From NCBI RefSeq assembly GCF_963675165.1, contig NC_087379.1:5597442-5661441 (forward strand): DNA of 64,000 nt. Reading direction: 5' to 3'. A program made the translations under genes and the position numbers. Under the pieces are notes generated by a model. It was not told where the DNA came from. It saw only the letters and a list, made by a program, of their open reading frames with translations, and did not search any database. Within the stretch, counting starts at the first letter, position 1. Each line of letters opens with the position of its first letter. Positions 1 through 13,882 of this stretch are shown piece by piece. The stretch comes from Halichondria panicea. Taxonomy: Eukaryota > Porifera > Demospongiae > Suberitida > Halichondriidae.

Positions 1-2875
1 CCTCCAGTGGTGGCCATGCCGACTTTGATAATGGAGTTCAAGTGACTGTTCCAGCTAATGCTGTCCCAGCAAGGACCTCTGTGGTCATTAAAGTCCAACC
101 CAGCCTTGCCTCCAATGATGTGTTTGTTATGCCTGAGGGCATTCAGTCTGCCAGTCCGTCCTACTTGATCTCTGGTGAAGGTCTAAACGGAGAGGTGACC
201 CTGAGGATGGAGCATCATATACGAGTGTCCACCCAACAAGAAGCTGATGACCTCCTCTTTCTCCAAGCTGACTCGTCTCCCAAGAGATCTGGTTCAAACA
301 GTGTTTACGAGTACCAGGAGGTACAAAAGGGAAGGTCAGAGTTCCCTCCTGGAGGGAACACTGGGAGACTGACGCTGGGCACACGACTGAAGAACTTCTT
401 TAAAATTGGGAGGAGAAAAAGAGGTGATGATTTTAGAATGACTTCTGATTCCAAATATAATCTTTAATACATGTACAGGCAATACTGACAGTAACCTCTA
501 CACTGTCAGAGTCTACCGGTCTCCTCCACACACAACTGGGGACAGGCTAGCCGTCATTGTAGCCAGTCTCTGTGGGAGCTTATATACTAAGGTGTGGATT
601 GTATACATCGTAGATAAAATGTGTATTTTGTGCTTATAATGCACCTAATTCTACAGTTTCTGGAGACACTTGATAAAGTGATGATCCCACGAGACTACCC
701 AGAAGTGTCTTCAAAGTTAATTGACAGGACGACTCAAGAATCGCTGACGTTTTTTGATATGTGTGCCACTCTCAACATTGACCCAGTGCAGGGATGGTCT
801 GTGGAACCAGACAAGGAATTGGTAAAATGTTAAGCTGAACATACTCTTAAAAAATCATATTATCTTCATTTCTCAGATTTCGCGTAGTGAAGTGGATCAG
901 CCTGAGATGGAGAAATTCAGACCTGAGGATCTCCACAACTACCCTCCCAGGATAATCTGCAGGTTCTTCCCTGATCATGAGGAGAATGCTCCCAAGAGAA
1001 CCACCTGTACCATCTCCTTGTCTGGACTCCTGCCACAGGTCAAAGTTCATCTATCATTGATACCCACCCCCAAAGTTGCTGTGGATACTACTAAACTACA
1101 GGTATTCACGTTTGTACAGTGTAGCCTCTTGAAATGGTGTAGTGGGTACCTTTGGCAAACAAAATTTTGCTCCTTTGATAGATTTGTCCTCTTTGTTGAT
1201 TCAACTTGCACAGTCATGTATTAATACACACACAGTTTGTACAGTGAAGTGGTGTAGTGGGTACCCATTGGTAAATTAAAATTTACCCACTTGATATTAT
1301 AGCAGGCCCTTTTTAATTCAATTAGCACATAATTGCATGTGTATAAGTAAGGCACACATAGTTTTTGTTTATAATGTACATTGTCATTCCAATTTGTTTA
1401 GGAGGCCACTGATGAGTTGAGAAGGTCTGCCCTGGCAGTGAGTGACACACAACTTGGCTCTACTGTGAAGAGTGTAGTGTCTCTGATGGAGAGAATGACT
1501 GCTGCTCTGAGGTACCACTCAATTGTCTAGTGGAAGTCTGATTATCGTTTTTTTCTAAAGGGCATCTTCTCTGAGTGAGCTGACAGGTCACACTGACTCC
1601 ATACGGACAGAGATAAAGGCTGTCCTTGTAGTGACCAGGAGGGTTGTCGAGGAGTGCACAGTACAGAGCATCAGTGAGAACATGGGAGCCAGTCTGTCTA
1701 AGATGGAGACTTTATCTCACCAGCTTTGTATGGTGGCTAAGGTTAAACTGAGAAACTGTCTAGGTGAGAACGTGTGTTTATAATATCAAGTGTTAGCTCG
1801 CATTCTCAATGGTACAGACCGGTCAGAGGAGACAGTTGCTCTTGTTGACCTGGTGGAGAATGGAGCTAATCTGTTGAGAGCTGTGGACTGTCTACTCAGG
1901 GACATCCACACACTCAGTGGATTCAGCGGTGAGTGTACATTAATTGTCATAATCATGCTGTGTATTGAGGTACCTACCTATTATGTGCACATTGTTAATC
2001 CTCCATTTGTTCAATACCACATTCCCTATTTTTTGTGTATACTGTAAGCCATGTACTGGTGTGTTGCTAATTGTATCATATCAGGGTATTTCGATAATCA
2101 TTGCTAATTAATGCTTAAACCACGAATTTTGGAGGGAAATGTTGATATTATGTTTGAATTTTATATTCCAAGAGGGGGCAACCAAAAGCCTCCCTAATTT
2201 CCCCCTGAGATAATTTGCTAATATCCACGTACAGTCTTTGTCGAAATTTCCTTTTTTTTTTCTACTCCCAAAACTTAGAGCCAATGTATGTAGAGCTACT
2301 TTTTAGTTTGGTTATGACCTCCCGAAAGAAGCTAGCGTAATAGCTAGGTGCCATATTCCTTTCCACTTCCACTGCATACTATTATTTTGGTTCACATTAC
2401 ATGTACTGTACTTAGTGCTCCAGTGTGTGGGCGTATCATGCTCTAACCATTTCCTCTTTCACACAGATGTATTGTCATTGTATCGAGCTGCATGCAATCC
2501 ACGTACACCATTTCCTTTGCTGACCCTCACCCTATCCACACTACAGGCCTGGCAGAGAGGATAGACATTGAACACCCTCTACTCAACAACGAGATTGAGA
2601 CAACAGAGTTCGTATATTTGGCTGCACATTTCGACAACGTGATAATGTACTCTCAGATGTTGGGACTCAATCGTTCTCAGCAAGCTAGTGTGAGGCAGCT
2701 TCTAGTTTTATATGACATTCAAACGGCCATGATGGAGTGCTTGTCCCTGTGGCAGAGGAGTAACCCAGCTGCTGCAACTTATAGAACTCTTCTGAAACTA
2801 CTCGTAAGAATGAAAAAATATAACATTGCGAGTGATGTGTTCAAACATTGCCTTGAGAATAGTAAACTTACATAG
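1..2875 (+). CDS. Gene A: ZU5-UPA-like-death domain protein, 3' part (5' end outside window)
   Basis: The window opens inside a ZU5 exon. Exons by splice sites and by comparison with gene B: 1-423, 479-591, 657-821, 877-1101, 1402-1511, 1561-1763, 1818-1928, 2547-2875. Phases chain without a break to the TAG stop. The ZU5 part reads GGHADFDNG..VTVPANAVP and ends near SMEHH-type sequence. A UPA-like and helical middle follows, and the last exon (109 aa) has death-domain character (W-Q-R-S-N then TYRTLLKLLVRM). ZU5-UPA-DD modules occur in ankyrins, UNC5 and PIDD, where they mediate intramolecular closure and death-fold signalling. Compared with gene B, exon 4 carries two extra codons. The residues encoded just before 2547 are intronic, because the acceptor at 2546 keeps the phase. 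Ankyrin exons presumably lie upstream. The family call is good; ligand and function are unknown. Confidence 0.85.
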
Positions 2876-3149
2876 TACATATGTAGCGTATTATTTGTTT
2901 TGTGATCGTCCGTGGTGTTGTATTTTCAGGTTATATAGTAGAGTTTGAATGCACGTAATATTTTATGGTGTTTTTGTAATTGTATTTTTTGTCTGAATTG
3001 TGAGTCACATTTTTATGGTGGGAGTGTACTGTCAGGATTGTCATAATCCCTTGATTATTTCTGTAACATTGTGTAACTAGCAATAATAGAATTGGCGATC
3101 TTTACCAAATCACCAAACCAGCAAAGAAGAGAGGAGACCCTGCATGGCA

Positions 3150-3260
3150 TATGGTGCAGCTTACAGAGCTCTTGTGAAACTACTCCTAAGAATGAGGAAA
3201 TATGACATTGCTAGTAAAGTGCATGTTCAAACATTGCCAAGAGAATGGTAAACTTACATA
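3150..3260 (+). pseudogene. Death-domain exon remnant 1
   Basis: Degenerate copy of the end of the death-domain exon, matching 2775-2875 (TYR-A/T-LLKLLLRMRKYDIASKV-like reading) but with frame breaks and no upstream splice context. The same remnant follows gene B (12418-12512), and a worse one sits near 16670-16790. The original duplicated unit therefore already carried a second, broken death-domain copy downstream of the functional one. Confidence 0.7.
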
Positions 3261-3741
3261 GGACATGTGTAGCGTAACATAATCTGTTTTGTGATGGATC
3301 CATGCATGTGAGTAGAATTTGAATGCTCCTAATTTATACAAGGGATGCATTTGTGAGTCAGAAGTATGTGATCCTCTACCTGCCTACATTGTACGAGAGC
3401 TTAGCTTACAAGCCCCTTCATAACAATGACCTCAAGGACTGATAATGCATTTGATATCATTCATATTGATGTTGGTACTGTGTTTCTTGTGTAGGTGAGT
3501 ATGTTGCACAGATGAAATTCACTTTGCTGCTAATGCCCAATGGACCACAAAGGTGAACATCTGAAACTCTCCTGCCTGTACAATCCATGTTGTGTAGTGC
3601 AGGCTGTGTGTATCACAGCGTTCTGTAGTACATGAGGTTTGAGGTGTACGTACGTATGACATCATTGCCATTGTTTGTCTGGTGTGTTTATGCACTGATT
3701 GTGTGTACACTACAACATTCAGTGATTGTCATTCCCCACAG

Positions 3742-4410
3742 ACTCACCAGTGGCTCCTTTGACCCTGCATGAGCTAGTGTCTTCACAGCTGAAACTGGAA
3801 GACCCTCAACTGAATGTGAGTACATACAAATTAATTAGGACAATCAGTGAAATTCTTTTGAAGATCTCTTTCAAAAAACCATTGAAATTGGATACTAAAT
3901 GTGCAGCCAGTGAAAGGTGTTCAACTGTAACCCCCTCTCCGTTTAATGAATGGTTTGGGGGCTCTTTTTAAATTAGTTTACATCTGTCTATTCAATTTCA
4001 ATGATTTACGAATGGCATCATCAATGTTCATATTTGCATGAGAGACAAATGAGTTCGCCAAATTTGGCCAAATATACCATAGATACAAATTTGTTCCCGT
4101 TAGGTGTGGGCGTATCATGCATGCACTAACCATTTCTTCTCTCCTGCAGGTAATGCTTGCTACAGTGTGCAGATAGTCCAGTCACTCTCTGAGGACTCCA
4201 CCTCCTGTCAGCTGTGCTCATCACTGTGTCCATTCTTGAGAAAACCAACGAGTATGTGAATGAGACCAAGAGAGAGAAGGCCACCAGACTGTACACTGCC
4301 CTGCTGGGTGTGGTCAAACACCACCCCACAAGTACCACGAGTTTGTCTCCACTCTCAGACTCAACCCACTACACACTGACTTTGTCAGCTAGAGCTAATT
4401 CTCTATTATA
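3742..4410 (+). pseudogene. Decayed exons, possibly CARD-like, between genes A and B
   Basis: A candidate exon at 3742-3815 has a good acceptor and donor (reads SPVAPLTLHELVSSQLKLED). A second block at 4150-4410 reads through helical sequence (VSILEKTNEYVNETKREKA, then RLYTALLGVVKHHP) but needs two frame changes. The last part is also present at 40364-40456 behind gene D. The helix pattern and terminal spacing resemble a CARD, but that is inference from pattern only. Treated as a relic exon set of a former longer gene in this array. Confidence 0.4.
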
Positions 4411-4609
4411 GTATAACAAGTACAGTCATGTAGTTTGTCCATAGCTACATGTAGTTATGTATGATTGTATGATTGTGTGTACAACCTATTCTCCTACCTT
4501 AAATTCTGAATTTCATACAGCGGCCTGCACTCGAGGCTAGCTATAATGAATGTCAGTCCAAACAAAGAAGCATAGCTATACTATCCAAGCCTGAAATAGT
4601 CTCGATCCC

Positions 4610-4633
4610 GGGGGGGGGGGGGGGGGGGGGGGG
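4610..4633. repeat. Poly-G run of 24
   Basis: Uninterrupted homopolymer of about 24 G just upstream of gene B. Length may be unreliable in sequencing. The rest of 2876-4864 holds no other gene that I can support. Confidence 0.9.
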
Positions 4634-4864
4634 TAACCCAGATGTTTCATCAGAGATGTAACGTATACGCTAATTGTGCAGTAGTCTAAGTGACTGTTTG
4701 CATTGTTGGTAGTTAGAGGAACCCATGAATGTGTGAGACCACATAATTAGATTTGCTAGCTAGCAAGTTGCAACTGTATGGTTTCACAGCTTACTACAAA
4801 GACACTTGTCAGCTACTTAGAGCTCCATTATTACTTGTGGTGTTCAACACAGCTCTGTTTAGGT

Positions 4865-7800
4865 ATGGCTTCTGCAGAACTAAGACTGAAAATAGACGAT
4901 GTTGCCAGGGCTGGTGACTTGAGTGCTTTACAAGATGCCATCAAGAGGGGAGAAGATGTCAATAGTGTGGATTCGGTAAGTTGGTTTGTGGGTATGCAGA
5001 GTTGTAAGTCTGTTTGGTAGCTAATGATATGAATTTTTGAATGTCGCTTGATTCTATGCTTTAGTTTTGTCCCCAAATATTGTCTGTCTACCTCTCAAGT
5101 GAGAGGTACATGTAAGGTCGTTTGTCTGTCACCCTCATACAGCCGTATGTCAGGCTACATGTAATAATTATTATCAGTAATGAGTTCCTTTACTTTATAA
5201 AAATGTTATGGTCTATTACATAAATGTGTTGTCAAAAGTTAATGTATGCTGCAGCTCTTATTCTTGTAGGGTTGGCGTACTCCACTCTATTGGGCAGCCA
5301 GAGAAGGGCACACTGACTGTGTTAGAGAGCTGCTCTCCTCAGGAGCCGTGGTGGACCTGGCTGATGAGGTGAGTATCTGATACTAAACTGATGTGTCTTA
5401 CCATCACATCATTTGATAATAAGCAATTATTTGCATGTACGTACATTATGGACATTGCCGGCATTTTCGATTGCCTATAAGATATACTTATCTTGCTTAT
5501 TAAATTTTGTGTCTAATTAAGTTGACGAACTGGGCTACATAAATTTCCTTGTATACCGTATATGCTCGATCAGAGGCTGCTCTTGTATAAAGGCCGCACT
5601 CAAATATAGTAGCCTCCTTTGCTAGCAAAATAACTATTTAGTAGCCGCTCTCAAATAGTAGCCTCAGTGAATTTTGACTCTAGCATTTCTTTACGTGCCA
5701 GCCAAAACATTGTTAATACTAGCAGCTAGCTACATGTACGTAGCTACTGGGTACAGGTAGCAGCTTGTTAGTGCTTCAGAAACACTTTCTCATGGCAAAG
5801 TTAAAGTTTATGCAGGTGAAAATAACTTTTGATGATAAACTAAAGGTTATTGAATTAGCTGGAGCTATAGTAAACGCCGCTTTTGAACAATGGCCTCTCT
5901 CGAATTGTAGCCTAGCCGCGGCTCCTGATCAACCATGTACTTCGTGCGTGGGTGGATGACGTCAGATCCAACCACTCTATTATAGTATGCTAATCCCCTT
6001 CCTTTACTTTATTCATGGTCTATCACATAGATATTTTGTCAAAGGTTACTGTATTATGCTCTCACTCCAGTAGATCGGGCGCACTCCACTCTATTGGGCA
6101 GCCAGTCAAGGTCACACTGACTGTGTTAGAGAGCTGCTCTCCTCAGGAGCCGTGGTGGACCTGGCTAACAAGGTGAGTATGTGATACTAAACTAATGTGT
6201 CTATAGGCAGCATGTTCGTGACCATCACATCATTAGGAATTAGTACCGTACTCACTCGAAAATACGCCCCTTTCGAATTTACGCCCCCCCTAGCCAGAGC
6301 AAGAAATGTATTGCAGAGGTATTTTCTATCACAATAATACGCCCCCTAACCTCATCTAATTATAGCAGGTTCAATAATAGCTCCTGTTAGATCTAAAAAT
6401 AGTCTTATCAGAGGAGGTTGGTCACGCGTTATCATTCATGTAACGTCTCTGTTCACGTTACCATACATGTAGATACTGAACAGAAAGTTATGGCTACTCT
6501 TGCTTTGCTGAGCTTGTATCACCTGACTAGCTGTGCCTGTTGTCTGGTTGGACCAGGATTAGCTAGACTATAGGGTAGAGTGTAGTTCAGCGGTGCTGTA
6601 TGTAGCTTGCACTGTACTGGCTTGCAAGAATCTAGTAAACACTAGCTGATACTCGTCAGAATAGCAATGGATCGGGTTGGTTAATGAAAGCTTTATATTT
6701 AAAGTAGCCAGAGTCATATGAAGTTTGCCTTCAGTCTCCAATGACCGTGCAACACTAGCTAGAAGTTTACATACATGTAATTGTGTCAATAAGCTGTGTC
6801 AGCTCAGCAAAAAAGTGGTGCACTTGATCGTGTCCAACCTCCTCTGTAGTTTTATATAGTAGCTGGACGAGCAAGAGTTAGCTAGCTACAGATCTACCGA
6901 CAGTTAGTGTTCCTACAATGGTTGAGAAGAGTCACCCGCCTCCGCCTACCACCACAATTAACCGCGCGTACTTGGTCTTACTATACTATCTTCTAGTGAT
7001 TCATTTATTTAGACACTCTTCAAGAGTAGCTCTAGGACCAAATCCAACCTACCTGCACTGCATGTGCATCGATGACCATTTCAGCAAAAGGAATACATTG
7101 CGTTGATTAGAATGCAGACAGGGATTCTTTGACCTTGTGCAGACTGACCTGAAAATTTGCGGCTTTATAACACGGATCAAAAGTTACTGTATGCTCTCAC
7201 TCTTGTAGGCTGGGTGGACTCCACTCCAAAGGGCAGCCAGTGGAGGTTACACTGAATGTGTTAGAGAGCTGCTCTCCTCAGGAGCCATGGTGGACCTGGC
7301 TGACAATGTGAGTATCTGATACTAAACTAGGCAGCATGCTCGTGACCATCTCATCATTTGGTTGCATGTACGTTCAATTATGGACATTACCGGCATTTTC
7401 AATTAATCACCTGTTACCTAGACTATAGTGATACATTATACTGGTCAGTATATACTAGCCTCGTTCCCAGGCCGAGGTGTCTCTAAAATAACGCTAGGTC
7501 GCCATGCAACATATGGGCGTGGTTTCAATCCGTTCAGATTCAACACATTCAATGATTTCTCCGTAAAAGCTGCCGTAATCACAAAAATAGCTCCATGTTA
7601 CAAATTATCTTTTGAAGAAAGCTAACCTAGCTAACTAGCTAACTATAGGTTTTATAGATCTGGGTGGTAGCTATATCACGTTGTGTCAACAAGAGGCCCC
7701 CCTCAATGAGTGTCAGGTCCAAGCTGTCAACTCCAGTGTGAAGGAAGGGACATTTTGTGTGGTTCGATCCCTACTGTGCTACCAGTTGCTGCAGACAATG

Positions 7801-10800
7801 AACTTGGAAGCCATTATAGCTCGATCTACCTGGACATATAGCATAGGTGTATTTTGTGTTGCTAGGGTATAAACTAGTTATGACACGTGCACTCGGAATG
7901 CATGGTGTATATTGCACTCAGCCCTCGGGCCAATATCATATTTCTTTGTCGTTTTTCTAGCTGTATTTTCAGACATTATAATTATTACAATATACCAGAT
8001 GCAATCTATCCCAGGCCTAGTTGGCGACCCAGTATTATTTTAGAATACATGCAGTTGTAGATGTACTGTACAATGTATTATGAACTTACGTGTGCTGACA
8101 ATTACATTTCCCTGTGGATTTTAGTTTTTTAAACTGACGTACTAGCCGGTTTATTTACATGTACTGTACTAGCTGGCTTAATACATATGACTGTTGTGCT
8201 TGTGTTCTCACTCTAGGATGTGGTTGGAAATGTAGAGCAGTGAATGTCTGTATTGTTCAATGTACATTCATATTGTGTTGTCACTGTCTCCACTCGCAGG
8301 TTGGGAACACTCCACTCATGAGGGCAGCCTTCAGGGGACAAGAATATACTGTAAAGGAGCTTCTCTCATCAGGGGCTTCCCCTCTCTGCACTAATAAAGT
8401 GAGCACATGTACTTTATAGAGAACATATAGTTGCGTAGTTATACTTAACAAACAGCTTTACATGTATACTGTACACCTATACCCCTTACAGTAGTTATTG
8501 ACTGAACAGAGCTGTTATTTGTACTTAAACAGATATACCCAACCTCTTAATATGCAATTACCGTTGCCAGTATTGCTCTGTCAGCAAAGTACATGTCAGA
8601 CCAATTTACCTCTTACAATGTATGTCTCATCCCTTCATATGATCATCATCACAGGATGGAGAGACTGCTTTGATGGTGGTTAAGGGATCTGATTATTCTA
8701 ACCCTTCAACAATAAAGTTGCTTGAGGAAGCTGCTGAATCACATGTGAGTCCATACCTCAATAATGCATACACTTATCGTGCATGTGTGTTTTATTTTTT
8801 TGCGGTAAATACAATAGATGTACATACGTATACACACTTTATTACAATATAATTTTATGTATAATTATGAATAATATATATATATATGAATTGTAAGTGT
8901 CTTATTTACTTTCACCGAATTTCACTGATAAATAGCTCATACGTACTTTTCTAAGGGAACAAACTGATACACTGTCATGCAGTAATGTAATTTAATGGTA
9001 TTAACTGTCTGGAGTGCAAACTTTAATATTAACTACAATGGAGAGCAAACTACAGTTCCAATATTACACACACCCAAACAAGCATGAATACCATTACATG
9101 TGCCCCCCCCCACACACACACACACACACACACTCAGTCACATCCGCAGTCTGTGCAGGTCCTCCCCAAGAACTGGACTGTTGTCACTGACACAGAAACG
9201 TGAGTGACTATTGCACAGTTGAGTCACTGGCTTTATGAATGTGAGTCAACTTTAGGAATAAGCCAGTCTACCAGAACAAGGCAGCAGGGGAAACCCTCTC
9301 CACACCACCTGGATGTAAGTGTGTGCTTGTGCTGTATTCAGCACATGGTTCTGTGTGTTTTACCTCCTGTGTAGATCCCTTGCACCAAACTCCCACACAC
9401 CCTGGTGTCACTTTCTACGAGGAGCCTCAAGAGAAGGAGTTCACCTCCACTGGTGGACATGCTGACTTTGATAATGGAGTGCAAGTGACTGTTCCAGCTA
9501 ATGCTGTCCCAATAGGGACCTTTGTGGGCATTAAAGTTCAACCCAGCTTTGCCTCCAAGGATGTGTTTGTGATGCCAGAGGGCATTCAATCTGCCAGTCC
9601 GTCCTATTTGATCTGTGGTGAAGGTCTAAACGGAGAGGTGACCCTGAGCATGGAGCATCATGTACGAGTGTCCACCCAACAAGAAGCTGATGACCTCTTA
9701 TTTCTCCAAGCTGACTCGTCTCCCAAGAGATCTGTTTCAAAAAGTATTTACGTGTACCAGGAGGTACCAGTGTCAGAGTTCACTCCTGGAGGAAACACCG
9801 GGAGACTGAAGCTGGGCACACGACTGAAGAACTTCTTTAAAATTGGGAGGAGAAAAAGAGGTGAATATTTATGATTTTAGAATGACTTCTGATTCAACAT
9901 AATTTTTAAATCACGTACAGGCAATACTGACAGTAACCTCTACACTGTCAGAGTCTATCGGTCTCCTTCACACACAACTGGGGACAGGCTAGCCATCATT
10001 GTAGCCAGTCTCTTTGGGAGCTTATACGCTAAGGTAAGATTGCTCATTTGAAGTGTGCTCATTAATTTTATGTACCTAATTCTATAGTTTCTAGAGACAC
10101 TTGATAAAGTGATCATCCTACAAGACTATCCAGAAGTGTCTTCAAAGTCAATTGACAGGACGACTCAAGAATCACTGACGTTTGTTGATATGTGTGCCAC
10201 TCTCAACATTGACCCAGTGCAGGGATGGTCTGTGGAACCAGACAAGGAATTGGTAAAATGTGAAGTTGGACACGTATACACTTAAAATCACTTTCTCTAC
10301 TTCATTTCTCAGATCTCGCGTAGTGAAGTGGATCAGCCTGAGATGGAGAAACTCAGGCCTGAGGATCTTCACAACTACCCTCCCAGGATAATCTGCAGGT
10401 TCTTCCCTGAGGAGAATGCTCCCAAGAGAACCACCTGTACCATCTCCTTGTCTGGACTCCTGCCACAGGTCAAAGTTCATCTACCATTGATTCCCACTCC
10501 CAAAGTTGCTGTGGATACTACTAAACTACAGGTATTCACGTTTGTACATTGAAGTGGTGTAGTGGGTACCTTTGGCAAATTAAAATTTACCCACTTGATA
10601 TTATAGCAGGCCTTTTTTTAGCACATAATTGTAAGTAATACACACATAGTTTTTTTGTACAATGTACACTGCGCTTAATCCTCATTCCAATTTGTTTAGG
10701 AGGCCACTGATGAGTTGAGAAGGTCTGCCCTGGCAGTGAGTGACACACAACTTGGCTCTACTGTGAAGAGTGTAGTGTCTCTGATGGAGAGAATGACTGC

Positions 10801-12130
10801 TGCTCTGAGGTACCACTCAATTGTCTAGTGGAAGTCTGATTATCTTTTTTTTCTAAAGGTCATCTTCTCTGAGTAAGCTGACAGACCACACTGACTCCAT
10901 ACGGACAGAGATAACGTCTGTCCTTGTAGTGACCAGGAGGGTTGTCCAGGAGTGCACAGTACAGAGCATCAGTGAGAACATGGGAGCCAGTCTCTCTAAG
11001 ATGGAGACTTTATCTCACCAGCTTTGTATAGTGGCCAAGGTCAAACTGAGAAACTGTCTAGGTGAGAACGTGTGTTTATGATATCAAGTGTTAGCTCTCA
11101 TTCTCAATGGTATACAGACCAGTCAGAGGAGACAGCTGCTCTTGTTGACCTGGTGGAGAATGGAGCTAATCTATTGAGAGCTGTGGACTGTCTACTCAGG
11201 GACATGCGCACACTCAGTGGAGTCAGTGGTGAGTGTACATTGTCAGAGTCATGCCATGTATTGAGTATTAAAGGTACCTACCTATTATGTTTTTATTTAT
11301 GATACTATTATGATAGTTACTGCTGCTCAACTGCAACCCCCCTCCCTCCGTTTCTTTCAGCTTCCATAACATGGCAGTTACAGTATAAGATACCATGTTT
11401 GAATTTTAAATTCCCAGAGGGGGCAAACCAAATGCAAAAGGAGGGTGGCAAAAGCTTCCCTAATTTCCCCTTGAGATTAAATTGCTAATATTCACGTACA
11501 GTCTTTTGTCGAAATCTTATAACTATATAATGTATGTAGAGCTACAAAATGCATCTTTTAGTGTTGATGTAGTTAAGTTATGACCTCCTGAAAGAAGCTA
11601 GCGTAATAGCTAGGTGCCATATTCCTTTCCACTTCCACTGTATTGTACATACTACATGTACTGTACTTAGTGCTCCAGTGTGTGGGCGTATCATGCTCTA
11701 ACCATTTCCTCTTTCACACAGATGTTTTGTTATTGTATTGAACTGCATGCAATCCACGTACACCATTTCCTTTGCTGACCCTCACCCTATCCACACTACA
11801 GGCCTGGCAGAGAGGATAGACATTGAACACCCTCTACTCAACAACGAGATTGAGACAACAGAGTTCGTGTATTTGGCTGCACATTTCGACAACGTGATAA
11901 TGTACTCTCAGATGTTGGGACTCAATCGTTCTCAGCAAGCTAGTGTGAGGCAGCTTCTAGTTTTATATGACATGCAAACGGCCATGATGGAGTGCTTGTC
12001 CCTGTGGCAGAGGAGTAACCCAGCTGCTGCAACTTATAGAACTCTTCTGAAACTACTCGTAAGAATGAAGAAATATAACATTGCGAATGATGTGTTCAAA
12101 CATTGCCTAGAGAATAGTAAACTTACATAG
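4865..12130 (+). CDS. Gene B: ankyrin repeat-ZU5-UPA-like-death domain protein (813 aa)
   Basis: Complete gene. Exons: 4865-4975, 5270-5368, 6074-6172, 7209-7307, 8300-8398, 8655-8744, 9150-9199 (acceptor could be 9138), 9256-9314, 9375-9860, 9921-10033, 10088-10252, 10313-10531, 10700-10809, 10859-11061, 11118-11228, 11802-12130. Phases chain exactly to 814 codons including the stop. Residues 1-37 are an N-cap (MASAELRLKIDDVARAGDLS). Residues 38-169 are four 33-residue ankyrin repeats, one per 99-bp exon (TPL.WAA..GHTDCVRELLSSGA). A shortened repeat covers 170-199, ZU5 about 250-400, a UPA-like and helical region follows, and a death domain fills the last 109 residues. The order matches vertebrate ankyrins in miniature, without signal peptide or membrane segment, so a cytoplasmic adaptor or sensor is likely. 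It is a near-identical duplicate of gene A from the ZU5 exon onward. Confidence 0.88.
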
Positions 12131-12417
12131 TACATGTGTAGCGTATTATTTGTTTTGTGATCGTCCGTGGTGCTGGTTAGTAGAGTTTAAATGCACGTAA
12201 TATTTTATGTGTATTGTATTTTTTGCATAATATAATTTGACTATGAATTGTGAGTCACATTTTTATGGTGGAAGTGTACTGTCAGGTTGATTATTTCTGT
12301 AACTAGCAATAATAGAATTGGCGATCTTTACCAAATCACCAAACCTGCAGCGAAGAGATGACTAGGGACTATACTGATACGGTAGTGAAGAGATGAGACT
12401 AAGGTACATGCTTGTGC

Positions 12418-12512
12418 AACTTACAGAGCTCTTGCGAAACTACTCCTAAGAATGAGGAAATATGACATTGCTAGTAAAGTGTTCAAACATTGCCAAGAGA
12501 ATGGTAAACTTA
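12418..12512 (+). pseudogene. Death-domain exon remnant 2
   Basis: Same relic as at 3150-3260, in the equivalent place behind gene B. It is broken at its 3' end by the mobile element starting at 12515. Confidence 0.7.
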
Positions 12513-12514
12513 CA

Positions 12515-12791
12515 TACCGTATAGCGGGTATATTTCGAGGGTATAAATGTTCGCGGTTTTCGCGGATTGAGCCTGTACCGCGAAAATTTATACCCACGAA
12601 AATTTATGAATAGTAGGCATGTTCAGTATTACAGATTCGAGGCTAACGGTGTGGAGGTACAGCTGCATGTTGATGTGCTGCGCATGCGCCAAAAGGCTGG
12701 AACTCAGACCACAAAAATAAAATCCGCGAAATCCTTTGTAATGGTCCATCCGCGAAAATTTATACCCTCGAAATATACCCGCTATACGGTA
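12515..12791. mobile_element. Palindromic MITE, CCGTATAGCGGGTA family
   Basis: Terminal inverted repeats CCGTATAGCGGGTATATTTC and its complement, flanked by TA on both sides. The equivalent site behind gene A (about 3254) is uninterrupted, so this inserted after the duplication. No coding capacity. Confidence 0.8.
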
Positions 12792-13011
12792 GTACATTTG
12801 TAGCGAATAAACATAATATGTTTTGTGATGGATCCATGCATGTGAGTAGAATTTTTTAATTTATACTAGGGATGCATTTGTGAGTCAAAAGTATGTGATC
12901 CTCTACCTGCCTACATTGTACGAGAGCTTAGCTTACAAGCCCCCTCATAACAATGACCTCAAGGACTGATAATGCATACACATGAAGTGTGTCACATGCA
13001 TGACTCTGTGC

Positions 13012-13657
13012 TACAGTGGATTGCAGTGCACTTGCAACAGAAAATTGCCAAACAGCAAAACCACAATCAGATAAATTATTATGAATATCATTATCAGTTT
13101 TCTGGAGCTACATTGAATTTTCAAGAGTACTTTAACTAATACAGGTAGAAACCATAGAGCCAACTGAAATGACAACCAATTTTTCAGCAGACACTCACTG
13201 AACCTCTCTAGGCATGCCCTCTCCCCCCCAAAGAACGTATTGACATGCATGACATTTGTACTGTACATGCAGTCAGTCAAGTATTCTTGAAATGTATTTC
13301 ATGCATTTCTATATAATTATGTTCATTGACTACTAGGCTACTACTAGGCTTTTCAAGAATGCTATCATAAAGTATCCATTCTGTAGGTATCTATGAGTGA
13401 GACTAATAGGAGTACCCTGAGAATATCTTTATAATCGCATGGAGATGTATGACTGAGCACCTTTTTGGGCTTTAATCCCCCGGGCCCAGCTTGTAGATTG
13501 CTCATACCTGTATACCTTCAGATGTTCAATGAGATTCTACTAAAAAAATCGTTGTAATAAAAGTGCAAGCTGAGCTTAGAATTATTATTGGTGAATTCAT
13601 ATCTGGTGGTTTTGCTGTTAGCAATTTTCTGTTGCAAGTGCACTGCAATCCACTGTA
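13012..13657. mobile_element. Tc1/mariner-like MITE with TA duplication
   Basis: Element 13014-13655 has inverted repeats of about 50 bp beginning CAGTGGATTGCAGTGCACTT, flanked by TA at 13012-13013 and 13656-13657. It is absent from the matching position behind gene A. The class assignment rests on the TA target and the CAG-type end; no transposase is present. Confidence 0.75.
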
Positions 13658-13796
13658 CTGTTTCAATGTTACAGTGTTGTACAGTGCGTGAGGTGTGTGC
13701 CAAGTTCACCTCCATGCCATTGTCACTGAGGTGACGAGTACTGTCTGAATACTAGCCCTTTACAATCTGATTACAAGTGGTTGTTAACGTGAGCTA

Positions 13797-13882
13797 GTTT
13801 TGTAGTTGCCTCGATCCCAGGCCACTCTTCACTCAGGGTAGTTCTTTTCTATGAAGGCTGGTGAAGGAGGCTAGTTTTGTAG
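13797..13882. mobile_element. 68-bp TAGCCTCG-family insertion with 9-bp target duplication
   Basis: Insert 13806-13873 begins TTGCCTCGATCCCAGGCC and ends GGAGGCTA. The perfect 9-bp direct repeat GTTTTGTAG lies at 13797-13805 and 13874-13882. See the family description at 21700-33691. Confidence 0.75.

Noticed and set aside
2492-2546. In-frame ATG and 18 residues before the gene A death-domain exon (same at 11738-11801 in gene B)
   Set aside because: The acceptor at 2546 (CTACAG) joins the previous exon in phase, so these bases are intron.
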